Notes under the pieces: model-generated
The model's input: only the letters and a program-made list of their open reading frames with translations
Told to the model about the DNA's origin: nothing
Database searches by the model: none
Program-made: the position numbers and the translations under genes
Part shown: positions 62,399 to 64,000 of the stretch, piece after piece
Layout: the number at the start of each line of letters is the position of its first letter
Position numbering within the stretch: the stretch's first letter is position 1
DNA from: Rhizobium ecuadorense
GTDB lineage: Bacteria > Pseudomonadota > Alphaproteobacteria > Rhizobiales > Rhizobiaceae
Reading direction: 5' to 3'
NCBI RefSeq assembly: GCF_001187535.1
Contig: NZ_LFIO01001733.1
Coordinates: 186,001-250,000 of the forward strand
DNA: 64,000 nt

Positions 62399-63334
62399 AT
62401 GAGCCTCGCGACAAATATGAGCCTGGAAGACGCCTCTCATCCCGGTGGACCAGGGCCCGGCGAACTGGTTCCCTCGCGCTATGCAGTGCAGATCGGCGAG
62501 ATCGAGGTGATGATCATCAGCGATGGCGTGCTGCCGCTCCCGACCACGATGTTGGCGCACAACGCCGAGCCCGCGGTCCGTGAAGCCTGGCTGAACCACA
62601 TGTTCCTGCCGCCGGACTCGCTGGATTGGCCGCTGAACGTGGTGGTGGCGCGCAGCGGCGGGCAGACCATACTTCTCGATGCCGGGCTTGGCCTCGACCC
62701 GGACCTGCACTTGCCGCGGGCCGGGCAGTTGATCAAGCGACTGGAGGACGCCGGCGTCGATCTTGCATCCGTGACCGACGTGGTGCTGACCCACCTGCAC
62801 ATGGACCACATCGGCGGGCTTCTCGTCGACGGGGTGAAGGAGCGGCTGCGCCCCGACCTAAGAATCCACCTGGCGGCCGCCGAGGTGAAGTTCTGGGAAG
62901 CGCCCGATTTCTCCCGGACCCGCATGCCGCCGGGCTTCCCGGATGCGCTTCGGGCCACCGCCAAGCGGTTCGTGAACGAGTACCGCAGCCACCTGCGGCT
63001 GTTCGACGACGAGTGCGAAGTGGCGCCAGGGGTAGTCGCCCGCCGCACCGGCGGCCACACCCCCGGACACAGCGTGATCCGCCTGGCCTCCGGCGGCGAC
63101 CGGCTGACATTTGCCGGCGACGCGGTGTTCGCGGTCGGCTTCGACCAACCCGACTGGCATAACGGCTTCGAGCACGACCCCGAGGAGGCGGCTCGCGTCC
63201 GGGTCGGCCTCCTGCGGGAACTGGCCGCGACCGGCGAGCTGCTGGTCGCCACTCACCTGCCCTTCCCCTCCGTCTGCCATGTGGCGGTTGACGGCGATGC
63301 CTTCCGCTGGGTGCCAGTCTTCTGGGATTACTGA
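62399..63334 (+). CDS. MBL-fold metallohydrolase
   Basis: 311 aa from MSLATNMSLEDASH (AAGGAG upstream). Metallo-beta-lactamase motifs: VVLTHLHMDHIGGLL (HxHxDH), RRTGGHTPGHS (His), LTFAGDAVF (Asp) and a final ATHLPFPS. Closest in style to N-acyl-homoserine lactonase-like and other small-molecule hydrolases; the substrate is not determined. No signal peptide. Confidence 0.9.
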   Translation: MSLATNMSLEDASHPGGPGPGELVPSRYAVQIGEIEVMIISDGVLPLPTTMLAHNAEPAVREAWLNHMFLPPDSLDWPLNVVVARSGGQTILLDAGLGLDPDLHLPRAGQLIKRLEDAGVDLASVTDVVLTHLHMDHIGGLLVDGVKERLRPDLRIHLAAAEVKFWEAPDFSRTRMPPGFPDALRATAKRFVNEYRSHLRLFDDECEVAPGVVARRTGGHTPGHSVIRLASGGDRLTFAGDAVFAVGFDQPDWHNGFEHDPEEAARVRVGLLRELAATGELLVATHLPFPSVCHVAVDGDAFRWVPVFWDY

Positions 63335-63372
63335 CGGCTTGGTTAGGCCTGCACCAAGGGGCGTCCCGCCCG

Positions 63373-63420
63373 TAGAGCGTTTCCGTCTTTCCCTCGAATG
63401 ACGAAAACGCTCTATCGATT
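63373..63420 (+). terminator. Terminator-like palindrome after MBL gene
   Basis: TAGAGCGTTTCCGTC pairs with GACGAAAACGCTCTA (one mismatch), followed by TCGATTTTTT. The sequence also resembles a recurrent rhizobial palindrome. Confidence 0.6.
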
Positions 63421-63516
63421 TTTTGCACAACTCCCGAGGCTAAACAGCTACACAGTTTCGCTGGAATTGCGTAAGTCAGATCCTGACCCGCCGATCCCCG
63501 CGCACTGGAAAACCTC

Positions 63517-64000
63517 TTGGCCGATATCGTCAGCCTGCTCCTGCCGTTCTTCGGCCTGATCCTCATCGGCTATGCCGCCGCCAAGGCGACGAAGCAGCCG
63601 GCTGACGCGCTCGGATGGCTGAATACCTTCATCATCTATGCCGCCCTGCCCGCTCTGTTCTTCAAGCTCGTCTCGCGCACGCCGATCGAAGAGCTGACGC
63701 GCATCGATTTCATCGTCACCGATATTGCCGCGACCTATGCGGTGTTCATCCTGCTGTTTGCCATCGGCCGCCTCGTGCGCGGCAATTCGCTTGCCGATTG
63801 CACCATCCAGTCCTTTGCCGGCGCCTATGGCAATATCGGCTATATGGGGCCGGGCCTGGCGCTTCTGGCGCTCGGCGAAAAGGCGGCAGTGCCGGTGGCG
63901 CTGATCATCTGTTTCGAGAACGCACTGCATTTCATCGTCGCGCCGGCGCTGATGGCGGCGGCCGGCGACGACAAGCGTTCCGCGGGCCGGCTTGCCGCCG
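63517..64000 (+). CDS. AEC family permease (auxin efflux carrier), 3' end cut by window
   Basis: Membrane transporter running off the right edge. The frame starts at a TTG: LADIVSLLLPFFGLILIGYA, then NTFIIYAALPALFFKLVSRT and GAYGNIGYMGPGLALLAL, the AEC signature N-x-G. Relatives export malonate or auxin-like acids. At least 161 residues are visible of about 310. Confidence 0.85.
   Translation, partial: MADIVSLLLPFFGLILIGYAAAKATKQPADALGWLNTFIIYAALPALFFKLVSRTPIEELTRIDFIVTDIAATYAVFILLFAIGRLVRGNSLADCTIQSFAGAYGNIGYMGPGLALLALGEKAAVPVALIICFENALHFIVAPALMAAAGDDKRSAGRLAA

Overview
The window reads as a chromosomal segment of a Rhizobium (R. leguminosarum / R. etli type) alphaproteobacterium. The evidence is the high-GC coding, the density of solute-binding-protein ABC importers with divergent regulators, two DUF982 proteins, four general-stress (EcfG-type) promoter matches, and several palindromic intergenic repeats of rhizobial type. 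A tRNA-Lys gene and housekeeping-type genes (ferredoxin-NADP reductase at the left edge, CcdA at the right) suggest the main chromosome rather than a plasmid. The species is inferred, not proven.

Layout. 1-6.4 kb: 3' part of fpr, a GntR regulator, a MacAB-type tripartite efflux operon, a GFA-domain protein, and two small proteins including a KGG/con-10-like stress protein. 6.5-14.9 kb: a sugar importer (ATPase, two permeases, binding protein) plus an 839-residue unrecognised putative carbohydrate-active enzyme, with a divergent LacI regulator. 14.9-22.9 kb: a Dpp/Opp-type importer, a divergent FadR-type GntR regulator, a UxuA-like dehydratase and KdgD, probably a sugar-acid catabolic regulon with a shared operator motif. 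22.9-23.2 kb: a 275-bp MITE-like element with perfect 34-bp terminal inverted repeats. 23.2-30.7 kb: a second sugar importer, divergent from a zinc-motif-lacking ROK regulator, a Gfo/Idh/MocA oxidoreductase and a ThuA-like protein. 30.9-40.0 kb: a DUF2938 membrane protein, a creatininase-family hydrolase, a LysR regulator and a seven-gene operon (NMT1-type importer, cytosine-deaminase-like amidohydrolase, FAD oxidase, flavin reductase, Rid protein). A 37-bp box shared by both promoters ties the creatininase gene to this operon. 40.0-42.1 kb: a MarR regulator divergent from an aromatic-ring monooxygenase, with two operator copies.

42.1-50.2 kb is an accessory, decaying zone: TetR and SDR remnants joined by a deletion, small rhizobial proteins, a DUF4242-adenylate cyclase fusion, a frameshifted flavin monooxygenase, and a group of small stress proteins (CsbD, tiny membrane proteins) under EcfG-type promoters.

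50.26-61.10 kb is a clean integrative element of about 10.8 kb inserted in tRNA-Lys(TTT). It is bounded by 46-bp direct repeats. It encodes a tyrosine integrase, an AlpA/excisionase-like protein, a RepA-like ATPase next to a repeat-rich candidate origin, small phage-type genes and a lone HK97-type major capsid protein. An oppositely oriented three-gene cassette contains a TIGR04255-family protein. I read it as a phage-satellite-like island with a candidate anti-phage cargo, which is the most promising undescribed system here. The right edge carries CcdA, an MBL-fold hydrolase and the start of an AEC-family permease.
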